This document shows, one piece after another, positions 62,985-64,000 of a stretch of DNA of 64,000 nt (within the stretch, counting starts at the first letter, position 1; each line of letters starts with the position of its first letter). The notes beneath the pieces were generated by a model. The model searched no databases, was not told the origin of the DNA, and was given only the letters and a program-made list of their open reading frames with translations. The position numbers were made by a program, and so were the translations under genes. This stretch comes from Branchiostoma lanceolatum. Lineage: Eukaryota; Chordata; Leptocardii; Amphioxiformes; Branchiostomatidae. The stretch covers positions 6,927,734 through 6,991,733 of the forward strand of contig NC_089738.1 in NCBI RefSeq assembly GCF_035083965.1, given 5' to 3'.

Positions 62985-64000
62985 AAAGCGGGTCATTAAT
63001 AAACTCCTCAGGGGGAATATTATTTTTCTACAAAAACGAGTACAAAAATTATGTAAAGACAATACCTTCAAAATCATCGGATGTCCTCTGGGTACAAATT
63101 GATCGCAGCTTGTTTGGACTCCAGAAGGACTTATTCCTATGTTCCGTTTATATAAGCCCAAATAATTCAACTATTCATAAGAATGCCGATAATCACGTGT
63201 TAGATATATTAGAGGAAGAAATTAGCAGGTACGGCACAGAGGGATTTATTCTTCTTGGGGGAGACCTTAATTCGCGCCTCGGCAATCTTCCTGATTATGT
63301 AGATAATAGTAACAACGACGGTTTCCCCGATACCTCCTCAAACCACGTTAGCGATAGACAACGCTTGGACATATCACCTCCCAACAAATTTGGCCGACTT
63401 TTATCTGATCTGTGCATTCAATCAGATCTTAGAATCCTAAATGGCAGGGTAGCGGGCGATTTGCAAGGCAACTTTACCTGTCACCAGCCTAACGGTAGCA
63501 GTACGGTCGATTACATAATCTCCAGCAAATCCTTTCTTCAAAACATCTTATTATTTCGAGTTCATCCTTTATCTGTTTTTTCCGACCACTGTATGTTATC
63601 AGTATACATACATTCCAATTCTGCACATCAAAATCACTTCGAAAAAAAGAAAAGATCTAAAACTAAATCTTCCCCCAAACGCTTTCACTGGAATGATAAA
63701 TCCACACAAAAATTCATTCAGACCCTTTCACAATCTCAATTTAACACCAGATTGAACTCCCTCTCATCCCAAAACACCAACGATATAACCTCGAAGGAGG
63801 AAATAGAAAAAATCGCATCGGACTTTAGTTCAATCTTGAGGGACGCGGGTTTCAAATCATTATCAATTAGGAGAACTAATTACAAAAAACATACCCAGCG
63901 TAAGCAAACAAAACAATGGTTTGATAAAACCTGTGTGGAACTAAAACGGGAGGTGAAGAACTTATCATCATTACTAGTAAAACAACCGTCCAATCCTGTC
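62985..64000 (+). mobile_element. 5'-truncated non-LTR retrotransposon, AP-endonuclease region, runs off the window
   Basis: One frame is open from about 62987 to the last base (about 335 codons) without needing an ATG. It reads like the APE-type endonuclease of a LINE ORF2. It shows GGILFFYKNEYKNYV, then SSDVLWVQI, VYISPNNS, the catalytic-region GGDLNSRLG, then SDLRILNGR, VDYIISS and VFSDHCMLS. A basic linker follows. The reverse transcriptase would lie beyond 64000. An in-frame TAG just upstream marks the truncated 5' end. It has no obvious internal breaks, so it may be a recent insertion. Confidence 0.85.

Overview
This is intron-rich animal nuclear DNA. The best guess is a cephalochordate (lancelet, genus Branchiostoma). 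That is an inference from three things: introns with GT/AG ends whose phases match across whole gene models, animal gene families (strawberry notch, ER-type carboxylesterase, BLVRB-like reductase), and very dense short inverted-repeat elements, tRNA-derived SINEs and minisatellites. Nothing bacterial, no CRISPR array and no rRNA was seen. Most long open frames in the window are intronic or repeat-derived; the real genes are built from short exons.

Layout. (1) 600-4942, + strand: the 3' part of a multi-membrane-span gene resembling the insect gustatory-receptor-like superfamily. (2) 7020-16240: a large inverted duplication around a BLVRB/NmrA-like NAD(P)-binding reductase. The intact 7-exon gene (218 aa) is in the right arm and a broken copy lies on the minus strand in the left arm, where it also carries a Harbinger-like MITE. 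(3) 17888-24981, + strand: a 5-exon gene of unknown function (207 aa) whose first intron holds a 3.2-kb minisatellite. (4) 26712-32449, - strand: a complete 7-exon carboxylesterase (574 aa) with signal peptide, catalytic triad and C-terminal KDEL. (5) 34393-61102, - strand: a complete 23-exon strawberry-notch family gene (1296 aa) with an unusual C-terminal extension ending in a UBZ4-like zinc finger. (6) 62440-62508, + strand: a possible signal-peptide first exon, head-to-head with the strawberry-notch gene. (7) About 62985-64000, + strand: a 5'-truncated non-LTR retrotransposon running off the window.

The genes do not form a pathway or operon; they are neighbours. The most striking shared property is that several tandem repeats sit exactly on exon-intron boundaries, so each repeat unit carries a copy of a splice site plus a few codons. 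The four cases are the acceptor of exon 2 in the unknown gene (about 37 units), the donor of exon 1 in the strawberry-notch gene (about 33 units), the acceptor of carboxylesterase exon 3 (about 4 units) and the donor of strawberry-notch exon 12 (2-3 units).

All exon coordinates were read by eye from splice consensus, phase continuity and family similarity. None was confirmed by transcripts or database search.
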